Shown: positions 20,162 through 29,744 of the stretch, piece by piece
Numbering within the stretch: position 1 is the stretch's first letter
Layout of the letters: the number at the start of each line of letters is the position of its first letter
DNA from: an uncultured Verrucomicrobia subdivision 3 bacterium
GTDB taxonomy: Bacteria > Verrucomicrobiota > Verrucomicrobiia > Limisphaerales > UBA11358
NCBI GenBank assembly: GCA_903875465.1
Contig: CAIQWB010000100.1
Span: 1 to 64,000 of the forward strand
Direction: 5' to 3'
DNA: 64,000 bases
Notes under the pieces: generated by a model
Told to the model about the DNA's origin: nothing
What the model saw: the letters and a program-made list of their open reading frames with translations, nothing else
Databases searched by the model: none
Program-made: the position numbers and the translations under genes

Positions 20162-21229
20162 ATGAACTTATTTTCCATACTGCCCCAAAACCGTCTGAAT
20201 CCAGGCGGCTGGCTGGTCGTGGCCGGCCTGCTGGCCTCCATGACGGGGGTGGCCCAGCACGTGCGGCCGGTTTACACGCCGTTGAACATCAATCACCCGA
20301 ACGGTTTGATCCCGCTGCTGCCGGTGGCCCCGGCGATATTGCCAGGCCAAGGTTTGGCCGAACATGATTTCTTTTATGCCGGTGAGGCCAAACAGGAACG
20401 AATGTTCCTGGTGCGGGCGGGCAAGATGGTTTGGTCCTACGAGCACCCTGCGGCCGGGGAAATCAGCGACGCAATCCGGTTGGCCGATGGCAAGATTCTC
20501 TTCGCGCATCAGCACGGGGTGACGGAGATTAATGCCGACAAACAAGTGCTGTGGAATTTTGAGGCCCCCACCAACACGGAGATTCACACGGTGCAGCCGA
20601 TCGGTCCAGACCGGGTGCTATTCATCGAAAATGGCAATCCGCCGCGGGTGCTGGTTATTAATAAAGTTACTGGCACCACCGAAAAACAATTCGTTCTACC
20701 CGTGGGTAATGCCAGGAGCACGCATGGCCAGTTCCGGCATGCGCGCCTGACAGACAAGGGCACCCTGCTGGTCGCGCACATGGACTTGGGAAAAGTTTGT
20801 GAATATGACAGTAATGGCCAGGTGCTTTGGTCGGTGACAGTGCCCGGGCCCTGGTCAGCCACACCGCTTAAAAACGGGAACATCCTGGTCTGCACTAGTA
20901 AAAAGTCGGTGCTGGAAATCAATCGCCAGGGCGATACAGTCTGGCAATTTACCACTGCTGACGCGCCGGCTTATGAATTGAACTCCCCGCAAACGGCCTC
21001 CCGCCTGGCCAACGGCAACACGATCATTAATAATTGGTTCAATCAATGGTCCAGCCGGCTGGATCTCGGCAATGCCCCGGTGCAGGCCATCGAAGTGACG
21101 CCGGCTAAAAAGGTGGTCTGGGCCTTGCGGTCCTGGACGCCGCCGACGAACCTGGGTCCTTCCACAACCATCCAGCTCTTGGACGAGCCGATGAGACCAG
21201 AGGACTTTAAATTCGGCGAATTCCACTGA
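20162..21229 (+). CDS. Beta-propeller (PQQ-like) secreted protein
   Basis: Repeated KILFAHQHGVTEINADKQVLWNFEAP / TLLVAHMDLGKVCEYDSNGQVLWSV / NILVCTSKKSVLEINRQGDTVWQF units. Confidence 0.7.
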   Translation: MNLFSILPQNRLNPGGWLVVAGLLASMTGVAQHVRPVYTPLNINHPNGLIPLLPVAPAILPGQGLAEHDFFYAGEAKQERMFLVRAGKMVWSYEHPAAGEISDAIRLADGKILFAHQHGVTEINADKQVLWNFEAPTNTEIHTVQPIGPDRVLFIENGNPPRVLVINKVTGTTEKQFVLPVGNARSTHGQFRHARLTDKGTLLVAHMDLGKVCEYDSNGQVLWSVTVPGPWSATPLKNGNILVCTSKKSVLEINRQGDTVWQFTTADAPAYELNSPQTASRLANGNTIINNWFNQWSSRLDLGNAPVQAIEVTPAKKVVWALRSWTPPTNLGPSTTIQLLDEPMRPEDFKFGEFH

Positions 21230-21248
21230 ACCGTACGGACATGGGACG

Positions 21249-22736
21249 CTAGATTTTTACTTCCCGGAGTGACGTTTTTAAAATTTTGCCGGTGGCGTTG
21301 CGCGGGAGAGCGGGCAGAAAGACCACGCGCCGGGGGACTTTGTAGTCGGCGATCTTGCCCCGGATAAACTGGATCAATTCGCGCTCCAGCAAGGTCACAC
21401 CTTCGGCGGGGGACACAAAGGCCAGCGGTTGTTCCCCCCGGCGCGGATCCGCCACGCCAATGACGGCGGCTTCCCTGACGCCGGGATATTGGTAAATCAC
21501 CTCTTCAATTTCCCGGGGGTAGACGTTATTGCCATTCACCAGGAGCATGTCTTTCTTGCGGTCGGTGATGAAAAAGTAGCCGTCGGCATCGCGGTAGCCC
21601 AAGTCGCCGGTTAACAACCAGCCCTGGCGGAACACTTTGGCCGTTTCGGCGGGTTGGTTCCAGTAACCGAGCATGACGTTGCCACCGCGCACGCATAATT
21701 CTCCCACCGCACCGGGTGGTAACATCTGGCCGGCATCGTCTTGCACGGTCAATTCCACATGGGCGATGGGGATGCCAATGGAACCGGCCTTGCGCGTGCC
21801 GCGCAGGGGGTTCTTGGCCACGACGGGGCTGGCTTCACTCAAGCCGTAGCCTTCAATCAGGGGTAAATGGTATTTCGCCTCAAAATCATTCAGCACCTGC
21901 AAGGGCAGGGGGGCGGAACCACTGATACACAGGCGGAAGGGCAGGGTGAGCGGCACGGGGGAACTGGCGAGCGCCCGATAGAGCGGGGGGATAGCCGGCA
22001 GGATGGTGGCCTGGCGGAGGCATAGTTCCTGGAGGATCAGCTTCGTCTGGCCGAGGGACTTGACCAAGACAACGGTGCCGCCCACCAGCAAGGGCAGCAG
22101 CACCCCCACGGTGAGCATGTAACTGTGAAATAGAGGCAGCAAAACCGCCATGCGGTCCCGGTCCACGGTCTCGAGGACGATCCGACAGCTATCCACATTG
22201 TGCAGGAGGTTGCCATGGGAAAGCATGGCACCCTTGGGGCGACCGGTGGTGCCGGAGGTATAAATAATGACGGCCAAATCCGCCTCGTCCCGGGCAGTGG
22301 TGGCCAAAGGGAAACCTGGGGGTGGGGAGGCGGCGGTGGTGGCGAAGGTTTCCACCGAGAAACATTTGAGGCCGGGCCGGGCCGCCATCAGGGTGGGGGC
22401 TTGGGACAGAAGGTCCGCTTCGGAAATGAGCACGTCAATGCCGGCATCGGCCAGGATATAATTGACCTCGTCTGGCTTGAGAAAATTATTGAAGGGTACC
22501 AATACGGCGCCGGCCCCGAGGATGCCAAAGACGGCGGTGATGAATTCTGGACGATTTTTGAGCCAGAGGCCCACGCGATCGCCCGGCTTTACGCCCCAAT
22601 CGGCCGTCAATTGCCCCGCTACGGTGCTGGCCCGGGCGAGGAGATCCGCATAGGTCCATTCGCTTTCCCCGTAAAACAGGGCGACTTTTTCCGGGCGCTG
22701 GGTGGCGGAATGGGCAAAGGCGGCGGCAAGGTTCAT
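21249..22736 (-). CDS. Long-chain-fatty-acid--CoA ligase-like AMP-binding enzyme
   Basis: AVIIYTSGTTGRPKGAMLSHGNLLHN, EGYGLSEASPVV, GWLLTGDLGYRDADGYFFITDRKKDMLLVNGNNVYPREIEE; start trimmed to 22736. Confidence 0.92.
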   Translation of the reverse strand: MNLAAAFAHSATQRPEKVALFYGESEWTYADLLARASTVAGQLTADWGVKPGDRVGLWLKNRPEFITAVFGILGAGAVLVPFNNFLKPDEVNYILADAGIDVLISEADLLSQAPTLMAARPGLKCFSVETFATTAASPPPGFPLATTARDEADLAVIIYTSGTTGRPKGAMLSHGNLLHNVDSCRIVLETVDRDRMAVLLPLFHSYMLTVGVLLPLLVGGTVVLVKSLGQTKLILQELCLRQATILPAIPPLYRALASSPVPLTLPFRLCISGSAPLPLQVLNDFEAKYHLPLIEGYGLSEASPVVAKNPLRGTRKAGSIGIPIAHVELTVQDDAGQMLPPGAVGELCVRGGNVMLGYWNQPAETAKVFRQGWLLTGDLGYRDADGYFFITDRKKDMLLVNGNNVYPREIEEVIYQYPGVREAAVIGVADPRRGEQPLAFVSPAEGVTLLERELIQFIRGKIADYKVPRRVVFLPALPRNATGKILKTSLREVKI

Positions 22737-22824
22737 GGCAAAACTGTAAATAATCGCCGGGCGGGCTGGCAAAGAATTTTCCAAAAACTTTGTGCCGGAG
22801 TCAGTTATTGAGTAGATTCGGCGG

Positions 22825-23898
22825 GTGATTGACACTGATTCCAAGCTTTCCGCATACCTGCCGGTGCTGACTGCCGCCGACTGGCTGGCGGTGGACACTG
22901 AAGCTGACAGCTTGCATGCGTATCCGGAGAAAGTGTGTCTCATCCAGATCAGCACGGCGGCGGGGGATGAATTGATTGACCCGCTGGCCCGGATGGACCT
23001 CACGCCCTTGTTTGCCATTTTCCAGTCGCGTGAATTAATTTTGCATGCGGCCGATTATGATTTGCGCCTGCTCCGCAAGCATCATGCTTTCGTGCCTAGT
23101 GCCATTTTCGACACCATGCTCGCGGCGCGGTTGCTGGGCGAGCGGCAATTTGGCTTGAGCGCCCTGGTGGAGAAGTTTCTGGGCATCAAGCTGGACAAAG
23201 GTTCACAGAAAGCCGACTGGGCGCAGCGGCCGCTGACGGAGCGCATGGAAATTTACGCCCGCAATGACACGCATCATCTCAAGGCCATTGCGGACAAACT
23301 GAGGTCCGAACTGGAACTCAAGGGCCGCCTGACCTGGCACCAGGAAGCGTGCGCCCAATTGATTGCTGAGTGCGCGCAGCCGCCGGTCGTTGATGCAGAC
23401 GCGGTCTGGCGGATCAAGGGCAGCTACGGGCTGGATCGCCGGGGACTGGCGGTGCTACGGGCCTTGTGGCACTGGCGGGAAGCCGAGGCGATGGCCCTTT
23501 GCCGGCCGCCATTTTTTATCTTGAACCATGAACGCATGGTGGGCATTGCCGCCGCCGCCGCGGCCGAGCAACCGGTGGATCCGCTGATCCCGCCGCGCAT
23601 GAATCCGCGCCGTCAGGATGGAATTGTCGCCGCCGTGCGGTCGGGGCTGGCCGTGCCGGCGGCGGAGTTGCCGGTCATTATTCGCCAGCGCTTTAACCGT
23701 CCGTCCGAGGCAGAATTCCGGCGGTTCCGGGAACTGGAGAAAATCCGGGACCGGCGGGCTTTGGAATTGGGGCTGGATCCCACACTGATTGCGAGCCGGT
23801 CCACCCTGGGCGACCTGGCCCGGGATTGGGACGAGAACGTGGTGCATTTGATGAACTGGCAGCGGGAATTGTTGAAGGACCGGGGCGACGGGCAGTGA
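22825..23898 (+). CDS. rnd: Ribonuclease D (GTG start)
   Basis: WLAVDTEADSLHAYPEKVCLIQIS, LILHAADYDLRLLRKH, IFDTMLAARLLGERQFGLSALVEKFLGIKLDKGSQKADWAQRPL, HRDC-like region. Confidence 0.9.
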   Translation: MIDTDSKLSAYLPVLTAADWLAVDTEADSLHAYPEKVCLIQISTAAGDELIDPLARMDLTPLFAIFQSRELILHAADYDLRLLRKHHAFVPSAIFDTMLAARLLGERQFGLSALVEKFLGIKLDKGSQKADWAQRPLTERMEIYARNDTHHLKAIADKLRSELELKGRLTWHQEACAQLIAECAQPPVVDADAVWRIKGSYGLDRRGLAVLRALWHWREAEAMALCRPPFFILNHERMVGIAAAAAAEQPVDPLIPPRMNPRRQDGIVAAVRSGLAVPAAELPVIIRQRFNRPSEAEFRRFRELEKIRDRRALELGLDPTLIASRSTLGDLARDWDENVVHLMNWQRELLKDRGDGQ

Positions 23899-24050
23899 AC
23901 CCTGCCGGATTTTTCCATGCGTCATCGGCATCTTATTCTCCCCCAGCGGTTTAAGGATTGACCAGGGACTTTAGCCCGCTATGCTGGCGCCAGCACAATC
24001 CCAACTCTTGCACCGCCCGGGCAGTGGGGCAAGCACTGGGTAATCAATGC

Positions 24051-24590
24051 ATGCATGTGAATTCCAAAGTGTTCTGGTTGTTTGGTCGTTCGGGGGCGGG
24101 CAAAACCACCCTGGCCGTGCGGCTGCGGGATGGCTTGCGCGAACGGCAACTCCCGGTGGTGTACCTGGATGGAGATGAGATGCGCGCCACCTTGTGTTCG
24201 GACCTGGGTTTCCATTCGGCGGCGCGGCTGGAAAATCACCGGCGGATTGCCGAAATGGCGCGGTTGCTGGCCAGCCAACAGATTAATGTGGTCGTCTCCA
24301 CCATGGCCCCGGAATATCCCCATCGGGATGTAGTCGCCCAGATTGCGGGTGAGCGGCTGGTATGGTTTTTCATTGATGCGCCGCTGGCGGTCTGCATGGC
24401 GCGCGACCCCAAAGGCATTTATAAACGGGCGCAAGCGGGGCAACTCGCCCAGTTGATTGATTATCCTTTCGGCGAACCGCGACCCCAGGAGGGGGGCAAC
24501 CGCATTAATACCCAGGCGCACAATGTAAACGATTGCTATCAGAAAATTCTTGGGGTGGCCCTGGCGCAACTGGCGGTTTCGGGCAGGTGA
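24051..24590 (+). CDS. cysC: Adenylylsulfate kinase-like protein
   Basis: VFWLFGRSGAGKTTLAVRLRDGL, VVYLDGDEMRATLCSDLGFHSAARLENHRRIAEMARLL. Confidence 0.82.
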   Translation: MHVNSKVFWLFGRSGAGKTTLAVRLRDGLRERQLPVVYLDGDEMRATLCSDLGFHSAARLENHRRIAEMARLLASQQINVVVSTMAPEYPHRDVVAQIAGERLVWFFIDAPLAVCMARDPKGIYKRAQAGQLAQLIDYPFGEPRPQEGGNRINTQAHNVNDCYQKILGVALAQLAVSGR

Positions 24591-24668
24591 AGCGTCCGGG
24601 CGAGTGACTGGGCCAGATGATTATTTAATTTAATATTGAAGGATCCCGGTGGGCTGTGCTAATAATAA

Positions 24669-25436
24669 ATGGAGATGCCTTTAACCACAGGCTATGCCAG
24701 TCGTTTTCAAGCGCCGGAAGCGGTCGCTGCCTACGAAATGCAGGAATATGGACCTGACTCCTATGCCTCCCGCATGTGGGAGCTGCAGCAACCCCGGCTG
24801 GCAGCCCTTCTCCAGCAGCAGCAAACCACGGTGGGCCGGCCCCTGACCCTGCTGGATTTCGCATGCGGCACCGGCCGGGTGCTGGCGGCAGTGGGGCCAC
24901 TGGTCGCGCGGGCGGAAGGTTTGGACATTTCGCCCGAAATGGTCGCCGTGGCGAAAAGTAAATGCCCCCGGGCCCACTTGCGGGTGGCCGACATTTTGCA
25001 AACCGAGACGTTGCCGGCCAATACATACGATGTGATCACCGCCTTTCGTTTTTTGCTGAATGTGGAACCATCGGTCCGGCGCGCGGTCCTCGCGCGGTTG
25101 CGGGAGTCCATTCGGCAGCCTGACGGGGTCTTGCTAGTGAACGTGCATGGAAATTCTCATTCGCTCCGGCATCCGGCCCTGGTGTGGCGCCGCTGGCGGG
25201 AACGCGCCCAGCCGACGGGGGCGATGCTCAATGAAATGTCCGCAGGAGAGACACGCGCCTTGTTGCGCGACACTGGCTTTGAAGTCCGCCAGGAGTTTGG
25301 GTTTGGCCTGTTGCCCCCGACTTTGTACCGAACGCCCCTGCGCGGTCTGACCAGGGCGTTGGATAAAACCCTGGCCGAGCGCGGATTGCTCCGCGAGTGG
25401 AGCATCGATTTGCTATTTGTCTGCCGGCCGGCTTAG
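24669..25436 (+). CDS. Class I SAM-dependent methyltransferase
   Basis: LLDFACGTGRVLAAVGPLVARAEGLDISPEMVAVAKSKCP. Confidence 0.88.
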   Translation: MEMPLTTGYASRFQAPEAVAAYEMQEYGPDSYASRMWELQQPRLAALLQQQQTTVGRPLTLLDFACGTGRVLAAVGPLVARAEGLDISPEMVAVAKSKCPRAHLRVADILQTETLPANTYDVITAFRFLLNVEPSVRRAVLARLRESIRQPDGVLLVNVHGNSHSLRHPALVWRRWRERAQPTGAMLNEMSAGETRALLRDTGFEVRQEFGFGLLPPTLYRTPLRGLTRALDKTLAERGLLREWSIDLLFVCRPA

Positions 25437-25464
25437 TCTCCGGCGGGGCAGTTTGCTGGAAATT

Positions 25465-27429
25465 ATGTCAAGCAAGGTAACGCCAGCCATAACGGCCCTG
25501 TTCTCAGGGCCGGAGCCCGTCCGTACGCCCGTGATTTTTTCCTGGCGGCTGGTGCGCCGCCGGGGCCGGCCATTTTTATTGCTGCCGGGGAATTCGCGCC
25601 GGGCGGCCCACGATCTGGAATTATACCTGGCGCAACGGCCGCTGGCGAAACTCTGTCGCTCACTGATTCCCGTGATCCTCAGCACGCCGGCAGCCAGGAT
25701 CTTCGAGCCGGTCTCCATCGCTGCTGATGCGGATGCCAACTGGATGCGCTTCCTCACCCGGCAGGCGGGTTTGGAGGATGGCGCCCTCGCCACCCCGGTC
25801 ATCAAATTTGGGGGCGTGGCCGGCAAAACGTCGCGGCTGATTTTATTGCTCCACGATGCGGGTGGGCACCCCATTCGCGTGGTCAAGGCAGGGCTGGACC
25901 CGGCCGGGCGGGCGCTGACCACCCGGGAGGCCGACCTGCTTTCCCGCCTGCCGGCGGGAGTGATTGGTTGCACCGGGATTAGCGGCCGCTTCAGTTCGGA
26001 AACAGTAAGCGCGTTTGCCACCACTTATTTTCCCGGGGCCAGTCTCGACAATGATGTGGGGATTGAAAAATTGTTCCGCTGCTGGCTAAATGAACTTCCC
26101 CTGGTGTCGTTGGAAAGCCTGGCCAGCTGGCACGAATTGGAATCCATGGCGCATGCAGCCGACATTCCGGAGTGGGCATGGTTGCGGGATGCGCTGGCGG
26201 GCCAAAAAGTGCGAACGACCTTGTTTCACGGGGATTTCACCCCTTGGAATGTGCGCATGGAGAATTTGGAAACGATCCAGGCTTTTGATTGGGAGCGGGG
26301 GCACCTTCACGGTATTCCCGCCTGGGACTGGTTTCATTTTATTGTCCAGACTTCCATTCTGGTCAAACGCCATTCGCGGGAGCGCATTGCGGCTGAATTG
26401 GAGCAGCTATTTCAATCTCCGCGGTTTCAAAACTATGCGGCGGAGGCCGGGATTAGCCACTGTTTTGAACCGCTGCTCCTGGCTTATTTACTACACCAAC
26501 GGCTGGTAGTGCAACCGGAGGAGGGGCGGGAACGCACGCGCCGGCTGTTTCAATTACTGTGGCAGCAATGGCGGATGAAGCAGGTGGTTGGCGAGCTTCC
26601 GGTGCGGCCGGCGGCCCGGGCCCGACGGTCGCCAACGGAGCAATTGAAATCGGCCGGCCGGAAGTTCGCCAATCTCCTCTGGGAACCCAGCTTGTCGCCC
26701 GAATGGCATCCGCCGTTACTCCAGCAATGTGGCCGCCACTGGCGGGGCATGCTGGCGGCCTTGCTGTGGATTGGCGGGGTGGCAGCCATCCATTATTTCG
26801 TCAAACCCCATATCATGCTGGCCCCGTTTTATCTGGCTCCCTGCATATGGCTGGCCTTGGTGGCGGGTCGTCCGCCCGCCCTGTTGGTGGCCATCGTGGC
26901 AGGGCTGGCCGGACCCGAGATGCAATACTTCAAGGAGCCCGGAGTGATGGGCTGGCCAACGCTCATCTGGAACGTGGTCATGCGGATATTGGTTTTCCAA
27001 TTTGTGGTGGTGCTCTTGCACCATGCCCGGCAAACGCATTTATACCGGCCGCCCCCGTCGCGGGGGGCTCCGCCTGGCGGGCGGTTGTTGGCAGACAACT
27101 GGCTGGTCGTGCTGGTGATGCTGGTTTATCTGGGCCTGCTGGCACTGCTTAATATCTGGGTGAGCCCGCATGGCAACTTTATTCTTTTTTATTTGGTGCC
27201 CGGGGTTCTCGTTGCCCTAGTCACCGACGTACGCTGGGGCACGGTGGCGGCCGTGCTCGCGGCGGCGGCGGCGGCGCTGGCCCAGCATTTTGGGGATCCC
27301 GGCGATTACACCTGGCCCGCAACCGGTTGGAATGGGCTGATGCGGCTGGCGATCTTTGAAACCACCGTGCTGCTGGTCCGGCGGGTGCACCAGGAAAACA
27401 TTCTGTTCAGTGATCTTAAAGTGGATTGA
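25465..27429 (+). CDS. Aminoglycoside-phosphotransferase-like kinase fused to two C-terminal 4-TM-like (DUF4118/KdpD-type) blocks
   Basis: TTLFHGDFTPWNVRMENLETIQAFDWERG (APH-like); tandem hydrophobic blocks LAPFYLAPCIWLALVAGRPPALLVAIVAGLAG and ILFYLVPGVLVALVTDVRWGTVAAVLAAAAAAL; start uncertain (25417 or 25465). Confidence 0.75.
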   Translation: MSSKVTPAITALFSGPEPVRTPVIFSWRLVRRRGRPFLLLPGNSRRAAHDLELYLAQRPLAKLCRSLIPVILSTPAARIFEPVSIAADADANWMRFLTRQAGLEDGALATPVIKFGGVAGKTSRLILLLHDAGGHPIRVVKAGLDPAGRALTTREADLLSRLPAGVIGCTGISGRFSSETVSAFATTYFPGASLDNDVGIEKLFRCWLNELPLVSLESLASWHELESMAHAADIPEWAWLRDALAGQKVRTTLFHGDFTPWNVRMENLETIQAFDWERGHLHGIPAWDWFHFIVQTSILVKRHSRERIAAELEQLFQSPRFQNYAAEAGISHCFEPLLLAYLLHQRLVVQPEEGRERTRRLFQLLWQQWRMKQVVGELPVRPAARARRSPTEQLKSAGRKFANLLWEPSLSPEWHPPLLQQCGRHWRGMLAALLWIGGVAAIHYFVKPHIMLAPFYLAPCIWLALVAGRPPALLVAIVAGLAGPEMQYFKEPGVMGWPTLIWNVVMRILVFQFVVVLLHHARQTHLYRPPPSRGAPPGGRLLADNWLVVLVMLVYLGLLALLNIWVSPHGNFILFYLVPGVLVALVTDVRWGTVAAVLAAAAAALAQHFGDPGDYTWPATGWNGLMRLAIFETTVLLVRRVHQENILFSDLKVD

Positions 27430-27521
27430 AGCCACAGGGCGGCTGGTGGGCGGCTCTTGACTGGCCGGCGACCGGCGTATTTAAGTTTTTCAACCCCATT
27501 ATTTCCGCTATACTTGCGGGA

Positions 27522-29726
27522 ATGCATTGGTTGCAAACAATTGACACCGGTCTGTTCCATTTCATCAACCGCTCGCTGGGCAATCCGGTCTTTGACTGGC
27601 TGATGCCGGTTTTGAGCGGCAGCGGGGTGCCGTGGTTCATTCCCCTAGCGGTGGCCGGGGTGGTGGGAACCCTGTTCTATGGGACGACCCGCGCCCGCCT
27701 GTGCGCGCTCCTGATTTTTTTGGTGGTGGCCATTGGGGACCCGCTGATCATCAATACGATCAAGCACGCCATTGCCCGGCCACGCCCTTGCCTGGCTTTG
27801 TCCGAAGTGGTCAGCCGGCTGGGTTGCACGGAGAGTGGTTCCATGCCTTCGGCGCATGCCGCCAATTGGTTTGCGATCACCACCGTCCTGTTTTTATTTT
27901 ACCGGCGAAGCTGGCGTTTCATGCTGCCCATGGCGGTGGGCGTGGCCTTCTCCCGGGTGTATTGTGGTGTGCATTATCCCAGTGATGTGCTGGCGGGTGC
28001 CCTGATTGGGGCGGCCTATGCGTTGACTCTGGCCTGGGGATTTGAGTGGGTTTGGCAGACGGCGGGGCGCCGTTGGTTTCCGGCCTGGCATTCGGCCATG
28101 CCCTCATTACTCCAACCGCCGGCCAAAGCCACGGCATCAGCCGGTCCGCCGGCCGGGGTTGAATGGTTGCGCCTGAGCTATGTGGTGATCCTGGCCTTGC
28201 TGGGGCTGCGCTGGGTTTACCTGGCTTCCGGGCTGATTGGATTGAGCGAGGATGAGGCGTACCAATGGCTTTGGTCCAAGCATCTCGCCTTGTCTTATTA
28301 CTCGAAACCTCCCGGCATCGCGTGGCTGCAATTTTTGGGCACCTCGCTTTGGGGGGACACCGCCTTGGGCGTGCGTTTTTTTGCGCCGTTAATCGCGGCG
28401 GTCATGGGGGTGCTGTTGACGCGGTTTATGGCGCGCGAAGTGGGGCCGCAACCGGCGTTTTGGCTGCTGCTGATCGTGACCGCCACCCCGCTGCTGGATG
28501 TGGGGGCGGTCTTGCTGACCATCGACCCGCCCCTGGTGTTGTGCTGGACGGTCGCCATGATCGTCGGCTGGCGGGCGGTGCAGCCGGACGGACGGACCGG
28601 GCATTGGCTGTTGACGGGGCTGGCCCTGGGCCTGGGCTTTCTCTTCAAATACACGGCCATGCTGCAAATCATTTGCTGGGCCATCTTTTTTGGGTTGTCA
28701 CCGGCGGCCCGGAAGCACCTGGCCCGTCCCGGTCCCTGGCTGGCGCTGGGAATTTTCCTGCTTTGCACATCGCCGGTGGTGATCTGGAACGCCCAGCATG
28801 GGTGGATTACGGTGCACCATGTGGCGGGTGACGCGGGCTTGCATTCGGCCTGGCATCCCACCCTGAATTATTTTTGGGACTTCTCCGGAGCGGAATTGTT
28901 GCTCTTGAATCCTTGCTTCTTGATTGGCGCGCTGTGGGTGGCGGTGGTCTTTTGGAAGCGCCAGCCCCGCAAACCGCTTTATGTCTTTTTATTTTGCATG
29001 GGCACGCCGGTATTTGTGGGGCACTGGTTGTATTCCTTTCACTCCCGGGTGCTGCCCAACTGGATTGCGGTGAGTGTGCTGCCCATGTTTTGCCTGCTGG
29101 TGGCGTATGCCAGCGAGCATCGTCAACGGCTGCGTCCCTTTCTGGCCGTTGGCCTGGTTTTTGGCCTGGTGATCGCCGCTTTTGTGCATGATGGCGACCT
29201 GATCGGCAAGCTCAATGGCACCCTGCCGGCCGAAATAGATCCCTCGCACCGGGTGCGTGCCTGGAAGGAAACCGCCCAAGTGGTGGAAAATGCCCGGTTG
29301 AAACTGGCGGCCACCGGCGAACCGGCATTTATTATCGCCAGCCATTATGGCCTGACGGGCTTGCTGTCATTTTATTCACCGACCGCCAGGGCAGCGGTGA
29401 AAACCCAGCCCTTGGTTTACTGTGCGGATTCGGCAGAGCCGATCAACCAGTTTTATTTCTGGCCGGACTACGATTACCGGACGCAGCGGCGCGGCCAAAA
29501 TGCCATTTATGCGGCGCTGATTAATGCGAATCCCTATGAATCCGATTGGTTCTGGCATTGGCTGAAGCGGGAACCCGTCAAGCGCCTGCCGCCCAAGCCG
29601 GAACCACTGGATCCCCGGATTGCCTCCGAGTTTGTCTCGGTCACCGATTTGGGGGAACAGGATGTCGTGATGGATGACCGGGTCTTTCACCGGGTGCATC
29701 TTTGGGCGTGCCACCAATTACGCTAA
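27522..29726 (+). CDS. PAP2 phosphatase fused to ArnT/PMT-type (GT39/GT83) glycosyltransferase
   Basis: PAP2 motifs KHAIARPRP, SMPSAHAAN, RVYCGVHYPSDVLAG; GT motifs GLSEDEAYQWLWSKHLALSYYSKPPGIAWLQ; start trimmed to ATG 27522. Confidence 0.88.
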   Translation: MHWLQTIDTGLFHFINRSLGNPVFDWLMPVLSGSGVPWFIPLAVAGVVGTLFYGTTRARLCALLIFLVVAIGDPLIINTIKHAIARPRPCLALSEVVSRLGCTESGSMPSAHAANWFAITTVLFLFYRRSWRFMLPMAVGVAFSRVYCGVHYPSDVLAGALIGAAYALTLAWGFEWVWQTAGRRWFPAWHSAMPSLLQPPAKATASAGPPAGVEWLRLSYVVILALLGLRWVYLASGLIGLSEDEAYQWLWSKHLALSYYSKPPGIAWLQFLGTSLWGDTALGVRFFAPLIAAVMGVLLTRFMAREVGPQPAFWLLLIVTATPLLDVGAVLLTIDPPLVLCWTVAMIVGWRAVQPDGRTGHWLLTGLALGLGFLFKYTAMLQIICWAIFFGLSPAARKHLARPGPWLALGIFLLCTSPVVIWNAQHGWITVHHVAGDAGLHSAWHPTLNYFWDFSGAELLLLNPCFLIGALWVAVVFWKRQPRKPLYVFLFCMGTPVFVGHWLYSFHSRVLPNWIAVSVLPMFCLLVAYASEHRQRLRPFLAVGLVFGLVIAAFVHDGDLIGKLNGTLPAEIDPSHRVRAWKETAQVVENARLKLAATGEPAFIIASHYGLTGLLSFYSPTARAAVKTQPLVYCADSAEPINQFYFWPDYDYRTQRRGQNAIYAALINANPYESDWFWHWLKREPVKRLPPKPEPLDPRIASEFVSVTDLGEQDVVMDDRVFHRVHLWACHQLR

Positions 29727-29744
29727 GCCTGACCTCCGCTGGCC

